From Channallabes apus (Eukaryota; Chordata; Actinopteri; Siluriformes; Clariidae): 64,000 bases of DNA. Position numbers and translations under genes: made by a program. Location of the stretch: assembly GCA_030522415.1 (NCBI GenBank), contig CM060114.1, forward strand, positions 22,983,304 through 23,047,303, written 5' to 3'. The notes under the pieces are model-generated. The model searched no databases and was not told the origin of the DNA. It saw only the letters and a program-made list of their open reading frames with translations. Below, piece after piece: positions 1 through 10,336 of this stretch. Position 1 is the stretch's first letter, and each line of letters starts with the position of its first letter.

Positions 1-44
<44 letters not shown>
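1..44. repeat. (CA)n microsatellite
   Basis: The window opens inside a perfect dinucleotide CA run, so its true left end lies outside. A short GA-rich run follows at about 235-263. Nothing else is recognisable from 45 to 541. Confidence 0.95.
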
Positions 45-49
<5 letters not shown>

Positions 50-1159
50 CACTGTTTCTCTGTATCTTCTTTACACCACACTAAGGATGTAAAAGTTTTT
101 TTTAAATACTCTCAATTCTAAAGAAAGGTATCTCACCATGACGACACAAAAAGTGTCCTCCTTCCCTTCTCTGCCACAAAGTGAGGGTTGCATTTGTAAC
201 AAATAAAGAGAAGCTTGCTCAATAACGAGCGAGAAAGAGAGAGAGAGAGAGAGGGAGAGAGAGAATACTGCTTGAATTCCCCCTGGGTCACCATGGCAAC
301 ACTATACCTCCCACAAAATCCTTGTCTCTCACTTGGTGAAACATAAATGGCAAAAAAAAACATGTATGGAAATAAAAAGGGACCTGAAGTGATCTAGTGA
401 TGATACTGTTGCCCATAGTGCCAATCAAGAAGGAGCAGAACATGGAGTCTGTCATGTCTGTCTGCAACTTCTATACTACTCAGCCCACAATTTCAACACA
501 TGACCTCCAGTCCATCAACCCAACTCTGTTTAAAAGCTTCTGGGCCAGGTTTCTCGAAAGCTTCTTATCGCTAAGTAGTTCTTAAGTTGTACCTTAAGCT
601 CTCTCTTATCGTTATGGCGTATTTCCCGAAACGTTCATACGCTAAGTATCTCTTAGGTAAGTCACACGTTCGTAAGGTTGGTCTGGACCAACCTTAACTC
701 ACTCTTAGCATAGTTTCAGCTCAGGATGCTAGTCGCCGCCACTGAGCAGCAGTCTTTATAAATCGGCGGTGTATGGAAGCACAAAGTCGTATTAATGATG
801 GAATATACTGTAAGTGTGTTTAAGAATTTAATTTTATTTGATATCAGAACTAATAGAGTGACTTTTAATTAGTCTATTTCATAATGTGACTAATGCATTA
901 AAATTGGCAATCACTATTAATATTAAACAGGTGGCAAATAATTTGGGAGCGATACAGCGTGTTGTTGTGTTAAACTGAAGACGGCGCCGTCCGTGGAGCC
1001 ATGTGGGTCATGTACATTTTCCCTTTAGACAAAACTTCAGCCTTTTTCATGTTTTGAATGAGGTGGCTATTTAAAAAAAAAAGTTTCGCCTTCCAAGGCA
1101 ACAGATAATGGAGCTTCTTGACCTGCTCAGACCTGCGCTTACCAGGCCAAAGCGTCGTA

Positions 1160-1678
1160 TTCAATTCAATTCAATTCAATTTTATTTATATAGCGCTTTT
1201 AACAATGGTCATTGTCTCAAAGCAGCTTCACAAGAATTAAAGAAATTTAACAAAAAAAAAAAAAAAAAAAAAATTATATATTTAGTATATATTATATAGA
1301 ATAATTATATATAAAGTAATAAATAAATAAATAAAATTATAATAGAAAATAAATAAATAAAAACAAATAATAATAATAATTATAGAAAAGAAAATAATTG
1401 AAAGTGTGGATGTGTGAGAAAAATGTGCAGATAATAATGAGACGAATGAATGAAATTTCTCTGATGAGCAAGCCAAGGGTGACGGCGACGGTGGCAAGGA
1501 AAAACTCCCTGAGATGGCATTAGGAAGAAACCTTGAGAGGAACCAGACTCAACAGGGAACCCATCCTCATTTGGGCGATAACAGATAGAAATGATATAAC
1601 ATCTTGTGTGTTGTGCAGGTGAAAATTCAATATGACAGAAATTATTTAAATTGTCATGAAGATAGAAGGTACTACGTG
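1160..1678 (-). mobile_element. 5'-truncated L2-type LINE insertion (3' UTR only)
   Basis: On the minus strand this ends in the L2 tail that reads as repeated ATTCA on the plus strand, preceded by the conserved block for the terminal stem (tatagcgcttttaacaatgg). The insert is absent from the otherwise matching second transposon copy, where the flanks join directly near 52990. It is bracketed by GTCGTA at 1154-1159 and 1679-1684, a 6-bp target duplication. It carries only 3' UTR, matching that of the LINE at 54696-59832. It includes a poly-A run (1252-1272) and AT-rich simple sequence. Confidence 0.85.
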
Positions 1679-1887
1679 GTCGTACTTACGCTCCACGTCC
1701 CCATGTCCAGCTGCTTGCTGCTTTTTGTTTAAAATATGTTTCATTGATCATTAGCGATCATCCATGACTGGATGGACTTTTCTTTTGACACGTTTTATTT
1801 TATGATGAAATTTGATGAAAAAAAATTAAGAAAATAAACTTGGGAGTTTCAAACCCCGCATCTATTAATTTTTCTGAGTGATTGTAA

Positions 1888-2066
1888 TGCTTTATACCAC
1901 TATATCACCTACAGTATGCGGTTTGACTCGCTGTGAGATGCGGTGTTAATTTTTCACACGGAAAGATGGAAACGTAATCACAGTGCAAAAACTCGCGCTG
2001 CATCATGCTGAACCATACTTATGGCCACCGCGCGAAACTGCGTAGGTGAGATAGGGGTATTAATCC
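1888..2066. mobile_element. Small MITE with CCTATCTCACCTA-type inverted ends
   Basis: The ends are inverted versions of each other: about 1893-1925 (tataccactatatcacctac, then TGCGGTTT) and about 2035-2064 (AAACTGCGTAGGTGAGATAGGGGTATTA). A larger relative lies at the matching place in the second transposon copy (53203-53693), where another unit of the same type is nested. It has no coding capacity. TTA/TAA-like flanks suggest a PIF/Harbinger-type MITE, which is an inference. Confidence 0.5.
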
Positions 2067-2432
2067 TCTACTCATCGTATACGGTCCATAAGTGTGCTAT
2101 ACAACCCCAACAACTGACATGCTTCACATTGTTTCTGAAGCTGGCGAAGAGTGTTGTCAGTTTGTCTATCAACTATGATTGTATACCCGGTTCGTTTCAC
2201 TGCCACAAGTTACATGAAAATATTAGCAACAGTTTGGTGATTTAATTTATATATTTGTCTGTTAGGGTATGCTATTGATCATTTAACCCATGTTAAAATA
2301 AACGTTATTGGAAGAATTGTGTGCAATGTTTAATTTGCATAGAAAGTGCTGTCTTTCTTAACGCTGTCATGAAAAAGGAGTCAAAAATCGATTCCAGAGC
2401 AACAGATGTCAGCCAATTCAGTACCTTCACTG

Positions 2433-3203
2433 TAGTGAAGCGAAGTTCGAATCATTTTAGTGACTCAGTTCTTTGAATCTCGTTCATCAAAATGAACAAA
2501 ACCTTTTTTGAGTCATTTCATTCATTTCGTTCTTTTGATAAGAAATAAATTAAAATGTTGCGTTTTCAATAAAAATACCCCCAATAAGTCTACTGTACAT
2601 ACACGAATTTTGGCTATAGTTTCAGTTAGGAAAATATTACAATTTACAATATTACAATGCAGCTAAGGACATATTATAATATAATAAACAGAATGAGTAA
2701 TTCACCTCTTATACCTTCCATTCTGTGTCGTTCTTTCTTTTGACTCTATTGCACCGCATAGCGTCTATGGGACTTGAAGACTCAGGTCAGGGGTAGCTCA
2801 GTGGTTAAGGCATTGGATTACGGTTTGGAAGATCCCAGGTTCAAACCCCACAACCACCAAGTTGCCACTGTTGGGCCCTTGAGCAAGGCCCTTAACCCTC
2901 AACTGTTAAGATGTGTAATGAGATAAAAATGTAAGTCGCTCTGGATAAGAGCGTCTGCCAAATCCCTAAATGTAAATGTAATTGTAAGACTCATTGCTGA
3001 GAATCGTTCAATACTGTTTCCTGTGTATTGCACTGCATAGCGTCTATGGGAGTCACGTGTCAAAAGAACGAAGGACTCGGGACTCGAAGACTCATTGCTG
3101 AGAATCATTAAATTCTGTTTCCAGTATATAAAATCACTCTCCGAGACTACTTGTTCATCTGAGTCATGTTAAAGATTCGTTCAAAAAGAACGACCCATCA
3201 CTA
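2433..3203. mobile_element. hAT-type MITE with 8-bp target duplication
   Basis: It starts TAGTGAAGCGAAGTTCG and ends GAACGACCCATCACTA, an imperfect inverted pair. The flanks are an exact 8-bp repeat, CTTCACTG, at 2425-2432 and 3204-3211, as expected for the hAT superfamily. There is no transposase. The body holds two copies of a block around gcatagcgtctatggga (about 2757 and 3036), so it has an internal duplication. It is interrupted by a SINE at 2785-2985. Confidence 0.75.
2785..2985 (+). mobile_element. tRNA-derived SINE, full length
   Basis: The head is tRNA-like, with a box A (tagctcagtgg) and a box B (ggttcaaacc). It is followed by the fish SINE body (ttgggcccttgagcaaggcc) and the conserved LINE-type tail ending taaatgtaaatgtaa. 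It is flanked by AAGACTCA at 2777-2784 and 2986-2993, an 8-bp target-site duplication. Such SINEs are transcribed by RNA polymerase III from the internal boxes and moved by a partner LINE. It lies inside the hAT MITE, so it is among the youngest layers of this stack. Confidence 0.88.
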
Positions 3204-3372
3204 CTTCACTGTAGACAGCGCCTCGTAACGTCGGACGTAAGAGGCAGCGACTTAAGAAGACTCCTAAGGAACAGTTCGAGAAACACACTTAGAAAACTAA
3301 TCACTTTATGTAAGATATATCTTAAGAATTTTCTTAGCACGCGAAGAGTGTGCGTTATTGAGAAATCGGCCC

Positions 3373-3983
3373 TTGATTAGTAATGGAACTCATCTTTGAC
3401 AGTTCTAAGGCTTTTTAATTTGCCTGCCATTATTTGTGTTTTGATTGTAGCTTGTGTTGTGTTTCCTGGTTTAGACTTGTCTTGTTTATGCCTATTTACT
3501 GATCTCCTGACAATTTGACTGCCTCACGTTTCTGAATATTGCCTTGCTCCTTTGTTTGTTTGCTACACTGAATTTAATAAAAACCAGAAAACCTGCACTT
3601 GCATCTGTCTATCTTTTTCACGACAGCATTAAAGTCCAGAACAAATTTTGGACAGTTCAGGACAATTTACTTTAATGTCAAGGTGTTCATGGTCCAATCT
3701 AAATTGTTAAGAAGTTGAGAATGATTAGAAATATTGACAATTAATGTATCTGTATTTTTTTTAAATAAGAGAGACTTTGTCATTTACACAGTGTATTAAA
3801 TATTTCATACTAATTAATTTATGTAAATTCATATGATTTTGTTGTTGTAGTTGTTGCACTTTATCACTTTTATCCTAGGGTTTGCCACATGGGATAATTT
3901 ACTTTGCAAGATCTAGCACAGGTTTTATCACACATGCGCTTCCTGAGGCAATCCTCTCATTTTGTAACCGGGCTTCGGAACGC
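3373..3983. other. No recognisable feature
   Basis: AT-rich sequence without convincing reading frames, inverted ends or known repeats. Confidence 0.6.
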
Positions 3984-4133
3984 CATTGCATTCTGTGGTT
4001 AAGTTGAATGGGGTGTATGGTTAAGGGTCTTGCCCAAGGACCCAACAGTGGCAACCTGGCAGTGGCAGGGTTAAAATACCCACACCTTTGATCAACAACC
4101 CAGAGAATTAACTATCTGAGCCACCACTACTCC
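3984..4133 (-). mobile_element. Decayed tRNA-SINE remnant
   Basis: Read on the minus strand it has the order of the SINE head and body: gtagtggtggctcaga near 4118-4133, then diverged box B and a ttgggtccttgggcaagacc block near 4030-4052. The similarity is clear but interrupted, and no target duplication could be assigned. Confidence 0.65.
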
Positions 4134-4147
4134 ATATAGTATATTCA

Positions 4148-4480
4148 TATAATTCATTCATTTTCTATACCGCTTAATCCTGTGTTCAGGGTCGCGGGGG
4201 ACCTGGAGCCTATCCCAGGAGACTTCGGGCACTAGGTGGGGTACACCCTGGACAGGGTGCCAATCCATCGCAGGGCACACACACATACACACACTCACAC
4301 ACCCAATCACACACTACGGGCAATTGAGGAACGCCAATTAGCCTAACCTGCATATCTTTGGACTGTGGGAGGAAACCGGAGTACCCGGAGGAAACCCACC
4401 AAGCACGGGGAGAACATGCAAACTCCATGCACACAGAGACGGGAATCGAGCCTGGCCAGGGAATCGAACCCTGGACCCTG
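4148..4480 (-). repeat. Interspersed LINE-3'-end-like repeat (copy a)
   Basis: This family reads, towards its 3' end, through a tttggactgtgggaggaaac-type block, a ggattggcaccctgtccagg block and an ataggctccagg block, and finishes aagcggtatagaaaatgaat. Here it lies on the minus strand. At least six other copies or fragments occur in the window (about 4546, 18035, 48185, 49590, 54551/59838 and 63720). The tail type is that of teleost L2/Maui-like LINEs, but the family name is not certain. It is non-coding here. Confidence 0.7.
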
Positions 4481-4545
4481 GAGGTGCAAGGCGACAGTGC
4501 TTATATTTATATAATTGCAAAGATAATTATATTTAAAAGTGACAG

Positions 4546-4700
4546 CATGATGGTTAGCACTTTGGGCTAAATTTCTACTGCGAGTCTGTGTGCGTGGATT
4601 TTTTTGCCTCCGTGTACTCTAGTGTTCTTCCATGCAGATTAGGCTAACTGGTCATCCCAAAATTGCCCATAGTGTAGACTCCAGACCTCCATGACCCTAC
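4546..4700 (+). repeat. Same interspersed repeat family, decayed (copy b)
   Basis: Plus-strand blocks gacagcatgatggttagcac, tccatgcagattaggctaac and cccatagtgtagac match the family in order, with many changes. It adjoins an AAT microsatellite at 4707-4755. Confidence 0.55.
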
Positions 4701-4705
4701 ATGAC

Positions 4706-4706
<1 letters not shown>

Positions 4707-4755
<49 letters not shown>
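4707..4755. repeat. (AAT)n microsatellite
   Basis: Perfect trinucleotide run. Confidence 0.95.
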
Positions 4756-4757
<2 letters not shown>

Positions 4758-4836
4758 CAAAATTCATTGGAAGAAATAAGTAATTTTAATAGATTTTTCT
4801 ACTAGTGGCAGTTCTAATTAATAAACAATGTATAGC

Positions 4837-4839
<3 letters not shown>

Positions 4840-4902
<63 letters not shown>
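4840..4902. repeat. (GATA)n microsatellite
   Basis: Perfect tetranucleotide run of about 16 units. Confidence 0.95.
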
Positions 4903-4903
<1 letters not shown>

Positions 4904-4904
4904 T

Positions 4905-5614
4905 TATTTTTTTTTTCTTTGTTATAACTTAGTTCTTTGTTATTGTTAGTTAGTCTAAGCCCTGCATGGAACATAGTTGATTTGCCCAAGTAATCAGTAC
5001 AAGTATTTTATGCACATGTTTCCTGCCTAAATATACTCAGTTTTAATGGTCTAATCAATATAAAGCTATTTTCTTGGTAGCAACGAGCCTAGGCTAAAGC
5101 ATACAGTCTGCCACTATGCTGTTGAAAGCTCAAATATAATGTAACAATAAAATGGATCAATACTTGAGCTTTAGAGCACAAGTTATTGCTAGAACACCAG
5201 TCATTACAGAAACTTTCCACACAGAACACACAGAAGATATTCACACATTATAGGTCATACATTATCCATCTATATTTTTACTGTTGATATTGTGTAGCCT
5301 TTGTTTCCAAGGCATCTATTATACATATTGCACTGTAAGCATCTATGTTTTAACAACTTACAACAGCTGCAGGGAGTGAGTAGGTCCATATTTAATAAAA
5401 GATCGAAATGACTGTTTAATGAAATAAGATGTAAAGTTAGATATGCTATTTGTAACATATTGTAGCTAGAGGTCATGTGTTTATTGTACCTGTTCTTGCA
5501 GTCAGGCTTTAGATGAATGGGGCAATTTATTTTATTTGTGTGTTATAGTAATGGAACTGTGATCATTCACAATACCAATTCATTGTTCATGCTGAGAGCA
5601 TGTTTAGTAAGAAG

Positions 5615-5662
<48 letters not shown>

Positions 5663-6379
5663 TGGCATTCTATAGCATTAGAAATGACAAGGAACAGAAA
5701 GAGGAGCAGAAGGCTTTTGAGAATGTGTCGTACAGCAAACAGTGATGGAGAGACAATAAAAAGCATGTGATTTTATTATAGTATGGCCATTAAGACCTTA
5801 CTGTTTCCCCATCTGTTCTCATAGCTTCTAATTCGAAGGTTAAGCTTCCATTTATTTATTCATTATTGCATATTTGAAACAATCCAACAATGTACAGCTA
5901 AAACAGGGAGAATTGGTGATAGATAAGGTGGAGAGGAAAACTATAAAGCGAAAGGAAAAAGTAAGCAGAGCGGCAGTTCGGCAATGGTTCAGTTCTCTTG
6001 CTGGGTTTCAGAAATGCTGAGTCGAAGACTTTGTCAAGATTATGTCTTATCTATGATAAGGTGTGGAGAGAAGCACTTTACTGTTCGTAGAGAATCTATA
6101 TATAGGAAGGATCTAAGATGCCTGTAGGTACCCGGAAAAAATGGGGGAATATGGGTTTCATAGAATATCAGGGGGAAAAATTACTTTTTAGGTACTACCA
6201 CTTATCTTTATAAACTACAAATTTAGTACCTTCAGTTAGAGATACTGTACACTATTGACAAACCTTATTGAAGTACATTTGTAGACCCTGAAGACCCTTT
6301 GTATATTTGAAATTACACTCATTGTGAAGTAAAATGTCTATTCAGTATTACCCAAATCTACTTAGTATCACCCAAATGG
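4905..6379. other. No gene seen; one (AAT)n microsatellite
   Basis: AT-rich anonymous sequence. The only structured element is an AAT run at 5615-5661. Short reading frames have no recognisable motifs. Confidence 0.6.
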
Positions 6380-6610
6380 AGTTGTGTTTCCTTAAGTTGT
6401 CTGAGTCTGCTCAAGGTTTCTTCCTCATGTTGTCTCAGGGAGTTTTTCCTTGCCACTGTTGACTCCTGCTTCCTCATAATAAATCTATACATTTCTTACA
6501 TTTGTATACAGTACATTACATTTATATCCAGAATTTTAATTACTATATAACTGCTTTGTGACAATATCAATTGTTAAAAGTGCCTTATAAATAAAATTGA
6601 GTTGAATAAA
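6380..6610 (+). mobile_element. L2-type LINE 3'-end remnant
   Basis: It contains the L2 3' UTR landmarks in order on the plus strand: ctcaaggtttcttcctcatg, cagggagtttttccttgcca, then tttgtgacaatatcaattgt and ttataaataaaattgagttg. It is 5'-truncated and diverged, without coding sequence. Confidence 0.75.
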
Positions 6611-8335
6611 TCAATATTAATAATCAGTACTGTACAGTATGTTTTTCCCTTGTTGCCAAGACAGATAAAGCAAATAATTACACAATTGATTAGACCACAG
6701 GCGATGTGACTGTCAATTGCTGGTAAGAAACACAACTGTTCAGGCTTAATAACAATTGACATGCTGTTCATCCAAAAGAAAAAGCCATTTAGGAAGGATC
6801 AAATTATACTGTATACAGTAACTCTATATGTACTCTTTACATTCTTTAATAAATTTCTTTTTATAGTGACTTTATAAATATAAACCTATAGTACTGTATG
6901 TATTGCACTGTAAGTTGGCAAATTTTTTGTCACACAAAGTTTAATAAAAGATATATATATTTTTTTAAACATTGCCCATTAAACATTTCAAATTGCACAA
7001 GCTCTGTCAAACTGGAGAAACACAATTTTCTTGCAGATTTAAGTATGGGTTTCACTAAAAGAAATTTTACTAGTCGAGTGCAGCTTTGGCTTTATGTTTA
7101 GGGTTGTTATGTTGAAAGGTGAACATCAACCCCAGTTTTTATTTATTTATTTTTTTCTAGGAATGCCAGCTTACTTTTAAATAACTTGTTTTCCATCTTG
7201 TTACTGATCAACTTAAATTTCAGTGATTATGATGTGTAATCGTCTGGAAATAACACTGTTTAACACTGTTTTTTTTAAAATATCTTCTTCCAGAGTTAGT
7301 GAGAGAGAGATGGGCACAAAGGTTTAATGAAAGATAAAGATATGAAGAAAAGAAAAACAAATAGGCAGTATCAGGTAAATAGACAGCAGCAGAACAATTC
7401 AGGTCAGGTCTGAAGAGGAGAAATAGTGAGAGAGCAACATGATTTGTCTCTGCTTCAAAGTTTAAAAATTCCACTTGTCGCTGTTCTACAATTGGGCATG
7501 CCATTGGAACCCATGAGAACAGATACAGGGTACAGGGAAGTCAATAAAAGGGGGGCAAAATAGCAATCTGAAAAAGAAAAAAGAAAAAAAGTCATGTTTC
7601 TAAAATCACTAGGTAATTGTGACCAGTTTTAGGAAATAGTTTGTTTCTACTGTATGTTCTTTCCCTTAAATTGCAATATCATACTTAATTTAATATGTGA
7701 GAGTTTGTGTAACTAATGCTCATAATAACCAATGTTTACTTGTGAAAAACATGCAAAACTGCACAACACAGTTACCTGAAACCAGGATCGAACTTGACCC
7801 TGGACCATTGGGGTGATAATATTATCCACTGCATTCCTCTATTGACTGGTATTGACTGGTATTTTGCATGGGAAAAATATTTACTTTCCACTTTCATTTA
7901 CTTGCCTCTGCCTAATATGTCATCATGTTCTGCAGTCTGTGTGAGAAATGAATTGCATAGCTAGTAATGATGGCATGCTGAGATACATTTACAGAATAGA
8001 ATAAAAAAATCTTTATTGGCCATTGTACTGTCACATAGCTACATATTTTTCTCCTCATTTCTTTTTTCTTATACTGTATGACTTCTCATAGTTCATAAGA
8101 TAAGCATTATACATGTTAAAATTGATCAGTTGAATCTCCCTATAGTATTGTGACAAGAGAAATTACAACTTCAATGGATGTTCATTAGAATCTTTGATGA
8201 AGCCAAGGGGACATGGGTCAAGTTTCTTAAGAGGTGTGTAATATTAAAATATCATCGAAAAGCCTCCAAGAATAAAGACAAAATAGCGTTTAGAGCAGCA
8301 CTTGTTGGGTACAAATCTACAATATCCATATAAAA
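6611..8335. other. No gene seen
   Basis: Anonymous AT-rich DNA. At 7760-7830 a ggatcgaacttgaccctggacc stretch may be a very decayed piece of the interspersed repeat found at 4148. At 8010-8035 tctttattggccattgtac looks like a LINE/SINE tail scrap. Confidence 0.5.
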
Positions 8336-8382
8336 TTATTATATTATATTATATTATATTATATTATATTATATTATATTAT
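8336..8382. repeat. (ATATT)n pentanucleotide microsatellite
   Basis: Near-perfect 5-nt run. Confidence 0.92.
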
Positions 8383-9215
8383 CTATGTGGAGACATCCAG
8401 ACCAGCATAAAGTGAACTGCAATTGCAGCAGCCCCAAACAGAAGTGGAACATCTGGATCAATCAGGAAAAACAAAACGTTCTCCTACTAGACCAACCACT
8501 ATGCAATACACACACATACGATGATCAAGTCAAACTGGAACCTTTGATTATGCAGAATAACAGAACATAGTTATGACAGTAAAATTTATCCTTACTTCTC
8601 TGTATACACTTATGCACTTATCCCAGCGTATCACTAGTGTTTGTATACCATCAAGGTAGAATATTTTCTCAGTACACCTGAGCCATGATAGGAGCCACTT
8701 CAGCTAAGATCATCATTAATGAATGTATGGCTTTCCTTAAAACATTTCAAATGTTTTATAGCAGCTACAGTGGGAGCCACGCCAAATAGCCGCGACCGTG
8801 CAAACGACGTGCAAACGTCATGTGACTGCCCTTTGCACGCCGTAATCCCCCCTCCCTTTTCTGCCAGAAAGGCGTGTCAAGATTTCACAGTAAACATGCC
8901 CATTCAATCCCTATTTATTCATTTAACTGGTGCCACCACTAGATGGCGCTTCGTTCTCAAGAACACGTTAAAACAAACCAGCTGCGCAGAGTTGCAATCA
9001 CGTGATTTTAACAACCCGCCCCCCCCACCCCCGCCGAACTGACGCTACCAAACTACAGAAGTAGCAAAACGTAGCTTCCTGCTTGTTGGTGACGTAGCTT
9101 CCTGTTTTCATATCGTTGCCGCGAAAGTTTCGCAGAACGCGCGAGTTTCCTCGTCTAAGAACAACAAACGGAATTCATCTCCAAACAACTAAAACTCCGA
9201 CTCAGGTACGTTATC

Positions 9216-10126
9216 ATGTCTACCATTCAGCTTGTTCAGTGTGTAGAGTGCAGGATGTTTAGACATTCTTCCTCCGTCATTAGCGATAATTTTATTTGTG
9301 ATAGGTGTGTGTTAGTGAGCACTCTGACGGAGAAGATATCAGCGTTAGAGGAGCACATCCAGACTTTAGAGAGGGTTAGAGAATGTAAGAGCAGCGTTAT
9401 TCCCGTAGCGGACAGTCTGGGTGCCACAGGCACAGGAGATAAACAGCCCCCGACTCCGGCATTAGAGCCCTCACAGTGGGGCGAGTGGGTGACGACTCAG
9501 CGGCATACTCGTTCAGCCAAAGCTACCGCTAAGGCTAGCCCACCGGAGCACACCTCCTCTGCGCCTCACGTGTCCAACAGGTTTGCTCTCCTCAGTGATG
9601 CACCCGCTGAGAAACCTGAAAGAGCTCTGGTTATAGGAGACTCTATACTGAGACACGTGACATTAGCTAGACCTTTAGGGGCGCCAGCGGCAGTAGTTAG
9701 GTGTATCCCGGGAACCAGAGCACCGGACATAGCAGGTAATCTTAGGGCTCTAGGACAGCACAGGTTCTCTAAGATAGTGGTACATGCTGGAGCTAACGAT
9801 ATATACGCCTTCGTCAGTCAGAGGTTAGTAAGAGTAACTTTACAGAGGTGTTTAAATTAGCGAAGGCGATGTCCGATGGAGTAGTATGCTCTGGTCCCAT
9901 CCCAATGAGACGTGGCGACATAGCTTACAGCAGGTTATGGTCGCTGAACCGCTGGATGTCCAGGTGGTGCTCCAAAAATAATGTGGGCTACATAGATAAT
10001 TGGAAGACCTTTGAGGGCAAAGCTGGCCTGTTAGGGCGGGACGGTGTCCATCCCACTCGGGAAGGTGCTGCTCTCATTTCCTGCAGTATAGCTCATAGTC
10101 TCAGTAGAGGTCTAGTTAATCGGTGA
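9216..10126 (+). pseudogene. LINE ORF1: CxxC zinc-finger-like, coiled-coil and SGNH hydrolase, frameshifted
   Basis: LINE ORF1 proteins bind element RNA. In CR1/L2 elements they often carry an SGNH esterase. Residues about 10-33 hold two CxxC pairs (CVEC and CDRC), followed by a short heptad-like helix (LTEKISALEEHIQTLERV). The esterase is recognisable from its serine block (VIGDSILRHV), the GxND block (HAGANDI) and the final DxxH block (DGVHP). The first two lie in the frame ending at 9860 and the last in the frame 9848-10126, so a frameshift near 9850 separates the catalytic serine from the Asp/His. The start at 9216 follows the UTR directly. Confidence 0.8.
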
Positions 10127-10336
10127 CAATCCAGAGCCCAGGCCAGGGAGCAGACAGACAGGCTAAACCAACCGTCTGCTAGCTGCATAGAGTCGTCACT
10201 CAGGGTTCACCATATTGAGACTGTGTCTGTTCCCCGAGCTAAGCAAAAATGTAGAAAGACTCAAAGTCTGTTTTAATAATTTAATTAACATAAAGACCAC
10301 AAACTCCGATCATACTGAATGCGCAGCCGGCACCTC

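Larger units (their letters stand above)
542..3372. mobile_element. Non-autonomous TIR DNA transposon, copy 1, with nested insertions
   Basis: The left end reads GGGCCAGGTTTCTCGAAA and the right end is its imperfect inverse, TTGAGAAATCGGCCC. A second copy starting at 52353 shares the left 1.5 kb, which supports the left boundary. A 22-bp near-perfect palindrome (arms AAGGTTGGTC/GACCAACCTT) lies at 674-695 and is conserved in the other copy. No transposase frame is present. Three kinds of later insertion sit inside: an L2 3' end (1160-1684), a small MITE (about 1890-2064) and a hAT-type MITE with a SINE in it (2433-3203). The termini resemble PIF/Harbinger or ISL2EU types, but I could not identify a clear target duplication, so the superfamily is open. 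Confidence 0.65.

Noticed and set aside
2785..2870. Genuine tRNA gene
   Set aside because: Box A and box B are present, but the sequence continues into a SINE body and tail with an 8-bp target duplication. No proper cloverleaf is needed to explain it.
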